A stretch of 64,000 nt of DNA from Alicyclobacillus fructus (GCF_017329605.1 NZ_JAFMTY010000001.1:109842-173841); one strand, 5' to 3'. Shown: positions 34,832-44,244, counted from the first letter of the stretch. Notes: generated by a model from the sequence alone, not told the origin. Numbers and translations are program-made.

Positions 34832-35439
34832 GGCCCTTCCCCCCGATTCTCCGAGACCAGTTTCGCCGTTGTCAATTCGGCAATGGCCGTCACCGCCGCC
34901 AAGGCGATCAATCCGACCACACTCCACACCGCATTTGCATAAATGGCAACCGCCATCGCGCCGAGAATCGAGACGAGCACCTCGACAAGGCCAAATCGGA
35001 TGACCGCGTTCCATTGGCCCGTCTCCGCATCGCGGAACCTGTCGACGAGATCGTCCAACCAGTCGACCGCGAACATGAAGGAAGCCCCCCAGAGAGCCCC
35101 CCGCCAGCCCGCGATGAGCCCGCACAGGCAGAGCGCGATGACACTTTCGGCCCAGGCCGGGAGTTGGGACGGCATGCGCTCGAACGGCCGCGCAAACATT
35201 CCGACGGCGTATGCGCCGAGGAACGCGGCGATGGCCGGGGCTTCCGCGAGCCCCACGGCGCACGCCATGATCGCCAAGGCGTACGGCAGGGCGGCTCGGC
35301 CAAAGCGCGCGGCGAGCGTGCGCTGTCCTTGACACAGGTCGTAATCCACGTCCAGCACATCGTCCATCCACTTGACCGCGAGGCCCGCGAAGAGCAGTGC
35401 GCCAAACAGGCGGACGAGGTCAAGCCAGCTTCCATACAT
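34813..35439 (-). CDS. Minimal UbiA-like membrane protein with two Asp-rich motifs
   Basis: 208 residues, ATG 35439 seven bases after GAGGTG. Six or so hydrophobic helices are visible. Two acidic motifs fit the UbiA prenyltransferase signatures: DDVLDVDYD (DDxxDxxxD; UbiA has NDxxDxxxD) near residue 26, and DDLVDRFRD (DxxxDxxxD) near residue 128. UbiA enzymes bind prenyl diphosphate through magnesium at these sites and are about 290 residues, so this one is short. The start overlaps the preceding GTPase stop by 20 bases. A lipid-modifying role in sporulation is suggested by the spoVK linkage, but that is inference. Confidence 0.6.
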   Translation of the reverse strand: MYGSWLDLVRLFGALLFAGLAVKWMDDVLDVDYDLCQGQRTLAARFGRAALPYALAIMACAVGLAEAPAIAAFLGAYAVGMFARPFERMPSQLPAWAESVIALCLCGLIAGWRGALWGASFMFAVDWLDDLVDRFRDAETGQWNAVIRFGLVEVLVSILGAMAVAIYANAVWSVVGLIALAAVTAIAELTTAKLVSENRGEGPWSHLS

Positions 35440-36034
35440 ACCGCTTCACCTCGTCAAAGCCCGCGCCCGTCTTGGCGGACGTGGCGATCACGCGCGCGTC
35501 GCGCAGGCGCGCCCGCAGCCACTCCACGCCGCGATCGGCAGACGGCAGGTCAATTTTGTTGGCGAGAATGAGGTAGAAGGCCTTCGTGCGGCCGATGGCC
35601 ACGAGCTGTTCGTCAAGCGCGTGAAACGGCGATGGAGACACCTGCAGGGCGCGCCCGATGTCCGCCGCGTCGATCACGTGCAGCACGGCCTTTGCGGCCA
35701 CCAGCGCTCGCAGCGTCTGTCCCATGGCCCGGCGCACGGCCTCATCCCGGACGCGACCCTCGGCCAGCCCCGCGCTGTCGACGATGTCGACCGTGCGGGA
35801 CGACTTGCCCCTTGCGACGGGGATGGTGAGCGTCTGAAGCCATCGCGTCGAATGAGGTTCACCCGACGTGAGCCACCGCTCGGCCTCACGGATCGGCAAT
35901 CTCCGCCGCTCTCGCGCGCCGTCCGTCCGTTCCACCATCCAGACCAGATCTTCCACGCCCAGCGCCCGCGCCAGGCGGAGGCAAGCCGAGGTTTTCCCCG
36001 CGTTCGCCCGACCGACGATCACGACGTCGCTCAT
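35420..36034 (-). CDS. Small Ras-like GTPase of unknown role, coupled to spoVK
   Basis: 204 residues. G motifs are recognisable: P-loop GRANAGKTS at residues 8-16, DSAG as G3 (about residue 88), NKID as G4 (about residue 158) and TSAKTG as G5. Between them is an insert with Arg/Glu-rich sequence. There is no membrane segment. The ATG overlaps the spoVK stop (ATGA, 36031-36034), and the C terminus overlaps the UbiA-like start, so the three products are likely made together. It differs from Era, Der and EngB in lacking their extra domains. Function unknown. Confidence 0.75.
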   Translation of the reverse strand: MSDVVIVGRANAGKTSACLRLARALGVEDLVWMVERTDGARERRRLPIREAERWLTSGEPHSTRWLQTLTIPVARGKSSRTVDIVDSAGLAEGRVRDEAVRRAMGQTLRALVAAKAVLHVIDAADIGRALQVSPSPFHALDEQLVAIGRTKAFYLILANKIDLPSADRGVEWLRARLRDARVIATSAKTGAGFDEVKRYVWKLA

Positions 36035-37026
36035 TGGCCACCATCCCCTTGCCAGTCCCGCGCCTCAATCAGCATCAGCGCGTCTCGCTTCGGCCGCGGT
36101 TCGTCATACAGCCGCACCGCCTGGCGGCGGATGGCGCGTTCCACCAGATTGCGGACAAATCGCGCATTCGAAAACGGTTCAAGCCGAGCTTCGCCAACCG
36201 CCCGCTGAAGCAGACTTCTGAGCGCCCACTCGGCCTCGGCCGTCATCCGATAGTCTCGCTCCGCGAGCGTCTTTTTCGCGATCTGCACGAGTTGGTCCAC
36301 ATCGTAGTCCGGAAACCGGATCTGGATGGGAAAGCGGCTCGGAAGCCCGGGATTGGTGCTGAGGAACCAGCGCATCTCGCGCTCATAGCCGGCCAGGATC
36401 ACGATCAGCTCGTGCTTGTGATCCTCCATCGCCTTGACCAAACAATCGATGGCCTCGCGGCCGAAGTCCTTCTCTCCGCCGCGCGCGAGCGAGTACGCCT
36501 CGTCAATGAACAGAACGCCGCCCAGGGCTTTCTGAATCTGTTCACGCGTCTTTTGCGCCGTGTGACCGATGTATTCGCCCACGAGATCCGCGCGCTCTAC
36601 CTCCACCAAATGGCCCTTCTCGAGCAGGCCGCATTCGTGAAACATTCGGGCCAGGATTCGCGCGACCGTGGTCTTCCCCGTCCCCGGATTTCCGTAGAAG
36701 ATCATGTGCAAAACCGTCGGATCCGCCTTCAGGCGATGCTCGCGGCGCAATCGCTGCACGTAGACCAGCGCGAAAATCTCGCGCACCATCCGTTTGACCT
36801 CGTCGAGCCCGACGAGATCGTCCAATTCCCGCAAAAGTTCGTTGATGCGCCGCTTGTCGATTGGCAACGCCACCGACGCATCGCTCTCGTCCACGCCTGA
36901 TATTCTGGCGAGCGCGTCGTTGAGATCGATATGGCCCCGCTCATACAGGTCGATCACGCCCGCAGCTCGCCTGGCGTCCACCGCTCGGGTGGCCTTGGAC
37001 CCCGTGCTTCGTGGTGTCATTCGCAT
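36031..37026 (-). CDS. spoVK: Stage V sporulation protein K (AAA ATPase)
   Basis: About 332 residues from ATG 37026 (TGAGG six bases upstream; ATG 37020 also possible). CbxX/CfqX-type AAA module: Walker A GNPGTGKTTVARILARMFHECG, Walker B GGVLFIDEAYSLARGG, then LIVILAGYEREM and the sensor/arginine region NPGLPSRFPIQIRFPDYD. SpoVK is needed for spore maturation in Bacillus. It heads an overlapping gene chain that runs through the GTPase, UbiA-like and small proteins to hflX and the YnbB-like gene. Confidence 0.93.
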   Translation of the reverse strand: MRMTPRSTGSKATRAVDARRAAGVIDLYERGHIDLNDALARISGVDESDASVALPIDKRRINELLRELDDLVGLDEVKRMVREIFALVYVQRLRREHRLKADPTVLHMIFYGNPGTGKTTVARILARMFHECGLLEKGHLVEVERADLVGEYIGHTAQKTREQIQKALGGVLFIDEAYSLARGGEKDFGREAIDCLVKAMEDHKHELIVILAGYEREMRWFLSTNPGLPSRFPIQIRFPDYDVDQLVQIAKKTLAERDYRMTAEAEWALRSLLQRAVGEARLEPFSNARFVRNLVERAIRRQAVRLYDEPRPKRDALMLIEARDWQGDGGQ

Positions 37027-37119
37027 GTCACCCCTCACTTGGCCGGCAGCGCCGACCCACGCCTCAGGGTATGCGCCGCCGCGCCCATGGGTGATCGCCC
37101 AGGGAGGCGAGACGACGAA

Positions 37120-37149
37120 GGCCGTGCCACGATGATGCGCGGCACGGCC
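37120..37149 (-). terminator. Hairpin after the 37188 lipoprotein gene
   Basis: GGCCGTGCC with GGCACGGCC is a perfect 9-bp stem 39 bp past the lipoprotein stop and upstream of spoVK. There is no proper T tract on the minus strand, so termination is uncertain. Confidence 0.45.
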
Positions 37150-37187
37150 CCGATGGCTTTGATGAATATCCCGTCTGCAAACGTCGG

Positions 37188-38678
37188 TCAATAGATGTCA
37201 GGCGCCGTCTCGGCATAGTTGGTCGTGTCCACGGGCCACCACTTGATGCCGATGCTCGGCGCGACGCCGTCCGACCGATTTTCCTGAATCAGATCGGCCG
37301 GAATCGGCGTGTTGCGAATCTCGATGACCGTTTTGGCGGGGTTGGACGTGTAAAACGTCAGCCCGCGAACGTCGTCCACGGTCGGGACATACGCGCCAAA
37401 GACGGGATCGAGAATGGCCATGATGTGAATGTACGCTTTGCCGCCTTCGTAGGTGACACGATAGGAGACGTATTGTTGCACCACGTTGTAGTTCAAAAGG
37501 CGGCTCGTGCGCGTCACGAGGATCTTTCCCTCATGATATTGTTGCGCCAAGCGCCGGAGCGCTTCGACCGCCGGCTGCGGCAACACGCCCGGATAAGTCG
37601 TTCCGCACAGGTGTTGAGCCACGATGGCGTAGTCGTGATCGCGCTCAAGTTCCTCCAAATGGGCGGGCGACAGCTGCTCGTCGAGTCCAAACGGCGTCCA
37701 GTTCCACTCCGGATCTCCCTTGGCGTTGAACCCCTCCGAGGTGTAGCGCCAGAATCCCCACACTTCCCGCCCATCGGGCAGCTTCAGCGGGTAAATCATC
37801 GAACGCATGCCGAACTGGTCACTCGCCCCGTCCGGCCACACGAACCGGATTCCGTACGGAATGGTGAGGTCCGTGTGATAGTATTTGGACCACGGATTCG
37901 CGCCCTGTTGATAGTCGTAAAATGGCGTCTTGCCGTAATCGCCGAAATTGTCGACGTTCGACTTGTTGCCGTGATCCGTCCAGACCGTCAGGAAGTCTCC
38001 ATCGGCTTTCAACGTGTCGATGGCCTGGATGGCGAGCTTTCTGGAAAACAGGGTCTCGTTCTGATTGCGCTGGCTGAAGTCGCCAAATGTGTGCATCGTG
38101 TCGATCCAGCCGACGTGAATGTAGTGATTGAGGATGGCCGCGGCATAGGGCTGATTCGATACCCCTTTGAACCAACTCAGCTCGTCGGACATCGGCTCGT
38201 GATGGATATCGACATAGCCAGGCAGGTTGTCTCCGTTATACATGAAGAAGGAGTCCGCGAAGTCGAGCCCCAGGCCCTTGCCGAGCGGCGTCATCTCCGT
38301 CGTATTGATGAACTCATGGATCAGGTTGAACTTCCTCAACGTCTCGCTGTCGGCGTCAGAGGAAATGGCCAGCATGGCTTCATACGGGTACGGAAATTTC
38401 CGCATGCCGTAGACCTTCGGAGACACATGCGTGTTGACGACCGGATACGGCTGACTTTGCACGGCGGATGGAGCGCCGGTCGCACCGCCTTGCGCCGCCT
38501 GGGTTCCGGTTGACGCAGAGGGCGCCGTGGTGAAAGAATTCTGCGTCTCATTGGCGACCGCTTTCACCGCCACATCCGCGGCTCCACCCGGCTCAGGGCC
38601 GCGGTCCACACCACATCCCGTAACGCCTGCCGCTATGAACCAAACCGCAGCAGACAGCCAAACCGTCTTCGCTTTCAT
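37188..38678 (-). CDS. Secreted lipoprotein of unknown function, possibly polysaccharide-deacetylase-like
   Basis: About 496 residues from ATG 38678 with GGGGGA upstream. Signal peptide with lipobox GVTGC; then a low-complexity Ser/Thr/Ala/Gln linker to about residue 75, typical of a wall-spanning tether. The globular part begins FPYPYEAMLAISSDADSETL, reminiscent of the first Asp motif of NodB-type deacetylases, and later has MHTFGDFSQ, WTDHGNKSN and a beta-rich C-terminal domain (about residues 420-490). I am not sure of the family; a sugar-active enzyme on the cell surface or spore envelope is the best guess. Confidence 0.55.
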   Translation of the reverse strand: MKAKTVWLSAAVWFIAAGVTGCGVDRGPEPGGAADVAVKAVANETQNSFTTAPSASTGTQAAQGGATGAPSAVQSQPYPVVNTHVSPKVYGMRKFPYPYEAMLAISSDADSETLRKFNLIHEFINTTEMTPLGKGLGLDFADSFFMYNGDNLPGYVDIHHEPMSDELSWFKGVSNQPYAAAILNHYIHVGWIDTMHTFGDFSQRNQNETLFSRKLAIQAIDTLKADGDFLTVWTDHGNKSNVDNFGDYGKTPFYDYQQGANPWSKYYHTDLTIPYGIRFVWPDGASDQFGMRSMIYPLKLPDGREVWGFWRYTSEGFNAKGDPEWNWTPFGLDEQLSPAHLEELERDHDYAIVAQHLCGTTYPGVLPQPAVEALRRLAQQYHEGKILVTRTSRLLNYNVVQQYVSYRVTYEGGKAYIHIMAILDPVFGAYVPTVDDVRGLTFYTSNPAKTVIEIRNTPIPADLIQENRSDGVAPSIGIKWWPVDTTNYAETAPDIY

Positions 38679-38897
38679 CTTCCGCTTCCCCCGTAACTTT
38701 CTGATCTCGAGCGCGGGACGAGGCCGGATGGTCCCACGTCCTCGCACCGTTTCTGATCCGAGGGTAGCGCTGCGAGTTCAAAGTGACTTCAAGCGATTGA
38801 CGGAAATGAACCTCTCTTCCGATTGCCGCCGATTTCGAGGTCTTTGTCCAGAAGGTGTGACATACCCTTTCGGTGACGAAGATGTGGGGTGGATGCA

Positions 38898-40478
38898 ATG
38901 ACCCGAGCGCGACAGTCGTTCTTGCACGGCGCGGCCGTTCTCGCGTTTGCCGGCATCGTGACACGGGCCATGGCCCTCGGCGTCCAGATGGTCATGGCCC
39001 GCACGATGGGCGCCCAAGGCTTTGGGCTGTTCCAGACCATCAGCCCTCCTTATTTTTTGCTCGTGACCATCGCCACCTTCGGCTTGCCGCCCGCCATCTC
39101 CAAGGTCATCGCCGAAAACCTCGCCGTCGGAGACATCGCCCGAGCGCGCAGAGCGTGGACGACGGCCAACGCGTGGAGCGCCCTGTCCGGAACGGCGATG
39201 GTCCTGTTCGCGTTCGCCCTGGCGCCAAAGCTCGCCCGCTGGATGGACCCCCGCGCCGTCCCGGCGTTTTTGGCGATGGTCTTTCGCATTCCCATCGTCA
39301 GCCTTTCGTCGGTCATGAGCGGATTTTATATGGGCATCCAGAACCAGACCCCACCTGCGCTCGCCTGGATCGTGGAGACCTCGGTGCGTGCGGCGACGTC
39401 GGTACCGCTCATGATCTGGATGGGCCCGTGGGGCGTTCGCTACGGCGCGCTCGCGCTCGTCATTGGCGGCGGAATGGGCGAGCTCGCCGGGTATCTCACG
39501 ATGCTCGCCACCTACTTGCTGCGCGATCGCCGAGCGCTCGCCGGACATCCACAAGGTCATCCGCCCGCCCGCGGCGTTTGGCGCGATCTCGCCGAGATCG
39601 CCGTGCCGACCATGCTGTCGAACGTGCTCGGGGTCATCGCCTTCGCGGCAGAGCCCGCGGTGATGTATCAGGCATTTCGAGACGCCGGTGTGGATCGGCG
39701 CGAAGCCACGGCCATGTACGGGGCTTTCGGCATGGCGATGGAACTTCTATTCATGCCGACCGTGTTGTCCGGCGCCATCTCCTCCGTCATCGTCCCGGCC
39801 ATCTCGGAAGCCGCGGCCCTCCACGACGAGCGGCTCGTCGCCCGCCGGATCGCCCAGTCCATCCACGCTGCGGCGTTTGTCGCGCTGTTTGCCGTCGCCT
39901 TTTTCACCGCGTCCGGACAGGACGCGGCGGTGGCACTGTACCGCAATCCGACCGCCGGACAGCTGCTCGTGTATCTTGCGCCGTCCTGCCTGTTCCTGTA
40001 TCTCAGCGATCCGCTCTTCGCCGTCTTCCAGGGCTTGAACCGGGCGTTCGTGTCGACCGCCATCACGTTTCTCTCGAGCGCTGCCCGTCTGGCCTGCGTC
40101 TATGAATTTGTCGCCGTCGGACATGAAGGGATCCAAGGTCTGGCATCGGCTGTGGCGGCGAGCGGAATCGTCGCCACGGTTCTCGCCATGCTCGCCGTCC
40201 GCCGCTATCACGACCTGGACCTCGATCTGCGCATGACCCTCAAGATGGCGATCGCGGCAGCGCTGGCTTGGCTCCCCATGCGCGGCGTGCAGCATCACGC
40301 CACGAATCAGACGGCGTGGATGCAATTCGCGCTCTGCGCCGCAGTCGGGATGATCACGTACGTCGCGTCGGCCGTGTACCTCCGACTCGCGACCATCGAC
40401 GAGATCGCGCGGATCCCGGTGATCGGCGAGCCCCTCGCTCGGGCGATGCGGAGGTTGCCGTTTCTCGGGGCCCGCTGA
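38898..40478 (+). CDS. SpoVB-like polysaccharide/lipid flippase (MOP superfamily)
   Basis: About 526 residues with fourteen predicted membrane helices. The N terminus (SFLHGAAVLAFAGIVTRAMAL) and RTMGAQGFGLFQTI are typical of the SpoVB/MurJ-like polysaccharide-transport family, as is GLPPAISKVIAEN. Family members flip lipid-linked peptidoglycan or capsule precursors; SpoVB is needed for spore cortex in Bacillus. The start ATG 38898 has GGGGTGG upstream (ATG 38889 is the alternative). It is convergent with galE, with only 6 bp between the stops. Confidence 0.88.
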   Translation: MTRARQSFLHGAAVLAFAGIVTRAMALGVQMVMARTMGAQGFGLFQTISPPYFLLVTIATFGLPPAISKVIAENLAVGDIARARRAWTTANAWSALSGTAMVLFAFALAPKLARWMDPRAVPAFLAMVFRIPIVSLSSVMSGFYMGIQNQTPPALAWIVETSVRAATSVPLMIWMGPWGVRYGALALVIGGGMGELAGYLTMLATYLLRDRRALAGHPQGHPPARGVWRDLAEIAVPTMLSNVLGVIAFAAEPAVMYQAFRDAGVDRREATAMYGAFGMAMELLFMPTVLSGAISSVIVPAISEAAALHDERLVARRIAQSIHAAAFVALFAVAFFTASGQDAAVALYRNPTAGQLLVYLAPSCLFLYLSDPLFAVFQGLNRAFVSTAITFLSSAARLACVYEFVAVGHEGIQGLASAVAASGIVATVLAMLAVRRYHDLDLDLRMTLKMAIAAALAWLPMRGVQHHATNQTAWMQFALCAAVGMITYVASAVYLRLATIDEIARIPVIGEPLARAMRRLPFLGAR

Positions 40479-40484
40479 AGGGTG

Positions 40485-41498
40485 TCAGGCGGGATCGTAA
40501 CCGTTGGGATTTTGGGACTGCCAGCGCCAGGTGTCCCTGCACATCGCGTCGAGGTCCTGCGTGGCCTTCCAGCCAAGCACGCGCTCGGCTTTGGAAGGAT
40601 CAGCGTAGCTCACGGCAGCGTCTCCGGGGCGCCTGGGCCCAATGCGGTATGGGATCGGCCTGCCGCTCGCGCGCTCAAACGCGCGAATGACCTCGAGTAC
40701 ACTGGAACCTTTTCCGGTTCCGAGGTTGAACGCTTCGGCGCCCGTGTTCGACAACACCCAGTCGAGCGCGCGCACGTGACCCTCCGCCAGATCCATGACG
40801 TGGATATAGTCGCGCACGCCTGTGCCGTCCGGCGTCGGATAATCCCCGCCAAACACCACCACCTCCGGGCGCTTGCCGACCGCCACCTGTGCCACATAGG
40901 GAACCAGATTGTTGGGTATGCCCTGCGGGTCCTCGCCAATTCGGCCGGATGGATGGGCCCCCACAGGGTTGAAATACCGGAGCAGCGCCGCCCCGAAATC
41001 GGCCGTCGCCGCCGCGACGTCCCGCAACATCTGTTCGATCATCGCCTTCGTCTGTCCGTACGGATTGACGGGCGAGATGGGCATGTCCTCCTTGAGCGGC
41101 ATTTCGTTCGCCGCCCCATACACGGTGGCGGACGAGCTGAACACGATCTTCTTCACGCCATGGCGTTCCATGGATTCGAGCAGGTGCAACGTGCTTACGA
41201 GATTGTTCCGGTAATACCGCAGCGGTTGCGCCACCGATTCCCCGACCGCCTTGAGGCCCGCGAAGTGAACGACAGCTTCAAAGGCGTAGGCCTGAAACAC
41301 GGCGTCCAAGGCCTGCGCATCCAACATGTCCACCGAGTGAACCGGAAACGTCTTGCCTGCGATCTCGGCCACGCGCCGCAGCGCCTCCGGCTTCGAGTTC
41401 GCAAAGTTGTCGATGGCGACGATGTCGTAACCGGATTCCAAGAGCGCCACGCACGTGTGCGAGCCGATGTATCCGGCCGCTCCAGTCACCAGAATCAT
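40485..41498 (-). CDS. galE: UDP-glucose 4-epimerase
   Basis: About 337 residues from ATG 41498. Extended SDR enzyme that interconverts UDP-glucose and UDP-galactose with bound NAD. It shows the Rossmann motif ILVTGAAGYIGSH, the substrate loop SSSATVYGAANEMP, the catalytic Tyr-Lys pair in NPYGQTKAMIEQ, the sugar-binding RYFNPVGAHPSGRIGEDP and the C-terminal RPGDAAVSYADPSKA. The length matches the family. It lies downstream of the germination operon on the same strand and could be read through from it. Confidence 0.95.
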   Translation of the reverse strand: MILVTGAAGYIGSHTCVALLESGYDIVAIDNFANSKPEALRRVAEIAGKTFPVHSVDMLDAQALDAVFQAYAFEAVVHFAGLKAVGESVAQPLRYYRNNLVSTLHLLESMERHGVKKIVFSSSATVYGAANEMPLKEDMPISPVNPYGQTKAMIEQMLRDVAAATADFGAALLRYFNPVGAHPSGRIGEDPQGIPNNLVPYVAQVAVGKRPEVVVFGGDYPTPDGTGVRDYIHVMDLAEGHVRALDWVLSNTGAEAFNLGTGKGSSVLEVIRAFERASGRPIPYRIGPRRPGDAAVSYADPSKAERVLGWKATQDLDAMCRDTWRWQSQNPNGYDPA

Positions 41499-41585
41499 GC
41501 CTTCACACCCCCAGCGAAGTAGAACCACGACCACTATATCAGAAAGGGCGTGGATCGCGCGCCCACCTCACCGAGCAGGTGCCCG

Positions 41586-43085
41586 TCATCGCGCGCGGCG
41601 CCGATTGCGAAAGATGGCCGGCACACCGCCGAGATCGCTCGAAGGCCAGCGCACGAGCACATCGCGCATGCCGTCTCTCCAAGCGAACGGGAGCAGAGGC
41701 CACAGGTACGGTTTGCCAAACGATTTGGTGGTCAGAAGCAGGAGGAACCAGGACGCCGTGCTCAGCACGAAGCCTCCCCAGTTGAGCGCTGCTGTCCAGA
41801 GCATGATCCAAATGCGCGCCATTTGATTGGCAGAGGCCAATTCAAACGACGACGTCGCGTACTGCGCGAGCATGACGACACCCATGTAGACCAAAACCTC
41901 GGGCTGAAGCAATTGAATTTGGGTCGCAAACTGGCCAAACAGCAAGGCGGACACGATGCCGATGGCGTTCGACAAGGTCACCGGAATGTTCAGCACTGCG
42001 AGGCGCAGCACGTCGAGCGCGAACTCTGCCAATAACAACTGCGCCCACAGAGGCAGCGGATCGTTGCGGCTTGCCATAAAGAACTTGGCCCACGGCGGCA
42101 GCATGCCTGGGTGCTGATTGGCGAGCATGAAAATACCTGGAAGGAAAATGCTCAAGAACACAGAAATGACGATGATCCAGCGCAAGTACGTGCCCACGAG
42201 CGGAAAGGAGTGATACTCCTGCGGGTGCTGAATGTGCTGAAAGAAGGTCGTGGGCGCGATAATGACCTCCGCCGTGGCGTCGACGACAATCACCACGTGG
42301 CCTTCGATGAGCGCCGTCGCCGCGACGTCCGGCCGTTCCGTATAGCGCACGATGGGATAGGGATTCCACTTGACCTTGCCGATCAGGTCGACGAGTTGCT
42401 GTTCGCCCATCATCATGCCGCCCGTCTTGACGCTGCGGAGAAGCTCTCGAATGGACGAAACGGTCTCCTCGTCTGCGACGTCCTTCAGGTACATGAGGCT
42501 CACGTCGGTCTGGCCGCGATCGCCCACCTGGTACAGTTCATTGCGCAGGCGCGGATCCCGGAGCCGCCGGCGGATGAGGGTCGTGTTCATGAGCATGGTT
42601 TCGGTGAATCCGTCGTGGTTGCCGCGCACCACGCGCTCGATCATGGGCGGTTCAATGCCGCGCATGGGATAGACGCGCGTGTCCACGACGAGCACTTTGT
42701 CATAACCGTCGATGAAGGTGACGAGCGGGCCGGAGAGGATGAAGCGCACGGCGTCCGTCATCTGATCCACGACCTGCACCTGGACGAAGTCGATGTGCGT
42801 GTTCAGGTAAAACACGAGTTCCTCGATGTCGTAATCCTGACCTTGGCGCTCCCGTTCGAACGCCTCCACGTTGCGATGGAAACTGTCGAGCACCAGGACG
42901 ACGTTCATCGTGAGAAAAAACCCGTTCGTCACGTACGACATCATGTTGAGGCGGCCATACCGAAACGGTTTTGCCATGATGTCCCACGTGACGCCAACAC
43001 CGAGGAGCTGATTGATGTAATTGACGTTGTGCTCCAGCGTCCGGCTGATGGGTTGACTCACCAGCGGCTCGGCCGACTGTCGCAT
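41586..43085 (-). CDS. Second GerA-family A subunit (possibly SpoVAF-like)
   Basis: 499 residues of the GerA/SpoVAF family. The soluble N-terminal domain (about residues 1-280) includes a segment around GVTWDIMAKPFRYGRLNMM rather like SpoVAF. Typical strings are PMRGIEPPMIERVVRGNHDGF and ETMLMNTTLIRRRLRDPRL. The C-terminal half has five or so membrane helices (from LRWIIVISVFLSIFLPGIF). It is the fifth gene of the operon A-C-D-B-A', 58 bp after the permease. A duplicated A subunit could widen germinant specificity or be an accessory factor like SpoVAF, which is known to associate with germinant receptors. Confidence 0.8.
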   Translation of the reverse strand: MRQSAEPLVSQPISRTLEHNVNYINQLLGVGVTWDIMAKPFRYGRLNMMSYVTNGFFLTMNVVLVLDSFHRNVEAFERERQGQDYDIEELVFYLNTHIDFVQVQVVDQMTDAVRFILSGPLVTFIDGYDKVLVVDTRVYPMRGIEPPMIERVVRGNHDGFTETMLMNTTLIRRRLRDPRLRNELYQVGDRGQTDVSLMYLKDVADEETVSSIRELLRSVKTGGMMMGEQQLVDLIGKVKWNPYPIVRYTERPDVAATALIEGHVVIVVDATAEVIIAPTTFFQHIQHPQEYHSFPLVGTYLRWIIVISVFLSIFLPGIFMLANQHPGMLPPWAKFFMASRNDPLPLWAQLLLAEFALDVLRLAVLNIPVTLSNAIGIVSALLFGQFATQIQLLQPEVLVYMGVVMLAQYATSSFELASANQMARIWIMLWTAALNWGGFVLSTASWFLLLLTTKSFGKPYLWPLLPFAWRDGMRDVLVRWPSSDLGGVPAIFRNRRRAR

Positions 43086-43143
43086 GACATCTCCTCCATC
43101 CTTGTGCGTGTCCCGTCATATCCATGCCTTGGATCGCGGCATT

Positions 43144-44244
43144 TTATGTGCTTGGCAACCTGCGTCTAGCTTTCGCCTCCTGTAGCGCGCGAATGGCATA
43201 CAGCGCCCCGGGGAGCAACACCACGGTGACGAGGAAGTAGCTCGGCACGTCTCGCAGGATGAAGTTCGTCAGATCAAAGACGTTGCGGAAGAGGTAATTC
43301 GAGAGCGACCATCCGAGAAGCGCGACGGGGACGGGAATCCAGGTGCGTTCGGGCGATCCGCTGACGTCCTTCACGGCCTCGCCCACGGCGAGTTGAAAAG
43401 CTGCGAGCTTTATCACGAGCGTGATGGCGACCCCCATGACGTACAGGGTGTCCAGGCGCTCGACGAATTTGCCTTGGCGGATGGCGCGCACGAGTTCCAG
43501 AACGGGATAGTTCAAATAGCGGGCGGGATCGCCCAGCACCCCTATCGTCAACGTCACCAGCGCGGCCAGCATGAAGGCGCAAATGGCGCCCGCAATGAGA
43601 ATGTCCCACGGCAGCGTGCGGGGCGTGCGAAGCGCAGGGACCCACTGGAGCGCGATGGAAAACTCGAGCCCATAGGCGAAGGCCGGAACGACCGCGGCTC
43701 GCCATGCGGCGCTCACGGGATCGCCGAGAAACGGCTGGAAAGGGGATGGGTCAAACAGGCGAATCGCGAGCAGAAGCAGGATCGGTGAAACCAAGACGGA
43801 AAGCGGCACGATGAACTCGTTGACGCGCGCCACCACCTCGAGGCCGAGGTACGACAGGTACATGGACACCGCGAACGCGATGGCGGCCAAGAGGAAATCG
43901 GGGGTGTTGGGCAACACAGAGATGCCAATGAACGCGCTCATCTCGCGGCCAACGGTGGCCATGGTCACAAAGCCATAGGCGAGATACCAGATGCCGTACA
44001 GGCGGCCGAACACCGGTCCGAGCACGTCGATGGCGGCCTGCGTGAGGGTTCGTCCCGGAAACAGACGCACGTGAGCAAGCGCAATGGCCGCGCACATCAC
44101 TGCGCCGAGGAGGAGGCCAAAGCTTGAGATCCACGCATCCCGAAGCGTGAACTGAGCAATGGTCCCTGGCATCGTCACGATGCCGGTGCCAAGCACCGTC
44201 CAAATCAGGATGAGGATGAGCTGATACCGCGAGATCTGCACCAC
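43144..44244 (-). CDS. Germinant receptor B subunit (GerAB/GerKB permease)
   Basis: 366 residues, ten predicted membrane helices, APC-type transporter fold of endospore germination permeases. The N terminus (ISRYQLILILIWTVLGTGIV) is characteristic. In Bacillus, GerAB binds the germinant. It follows the small D-like gene by 12 bp and precedes the second A-subunit gene. Confidence 0.9.
   Translation of the reverse strand: MVQISRYQLILILIWTVLGTGIVTMPGTIAQFTLRDAWISSFGLLLGAVMCAAIALAHVRLFPGRTLTQAAIDVLGPVFGRLYGIWYLAYGFVTMATVGREMSAFIGISVLPNTPDFLLAAIAFAVSMYLSYLGLEVVARVNEFIVPLSVLVSPILLLLAIRLFDPSPFQPFLGDPVSAAWRAAVVPAFAYGLEFSIALQWVPALRTPRTLPWDILIAGAICAFMLAALVTLTIGVLGDPARYLNYPVLELVRAIRQGKFVERLDTLYVMGVAITLVIKLAAFQLAVGEAVKDVSGSPERTWIPVPVALLGWSLSNYLFRNVFDLTNFILRDVPSYFLVTVVLLPGALYAIRALQEAKARRRLPST

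Noticed and set aside
34832..35371. Upstream extension of the small CxxC protein frame to 252 codons
   Set aside because: The extension is the shadow of the UbiA-like gene in another frame; only the last 72 codons have their own ribosome site, a membrane helix and sensible composition.
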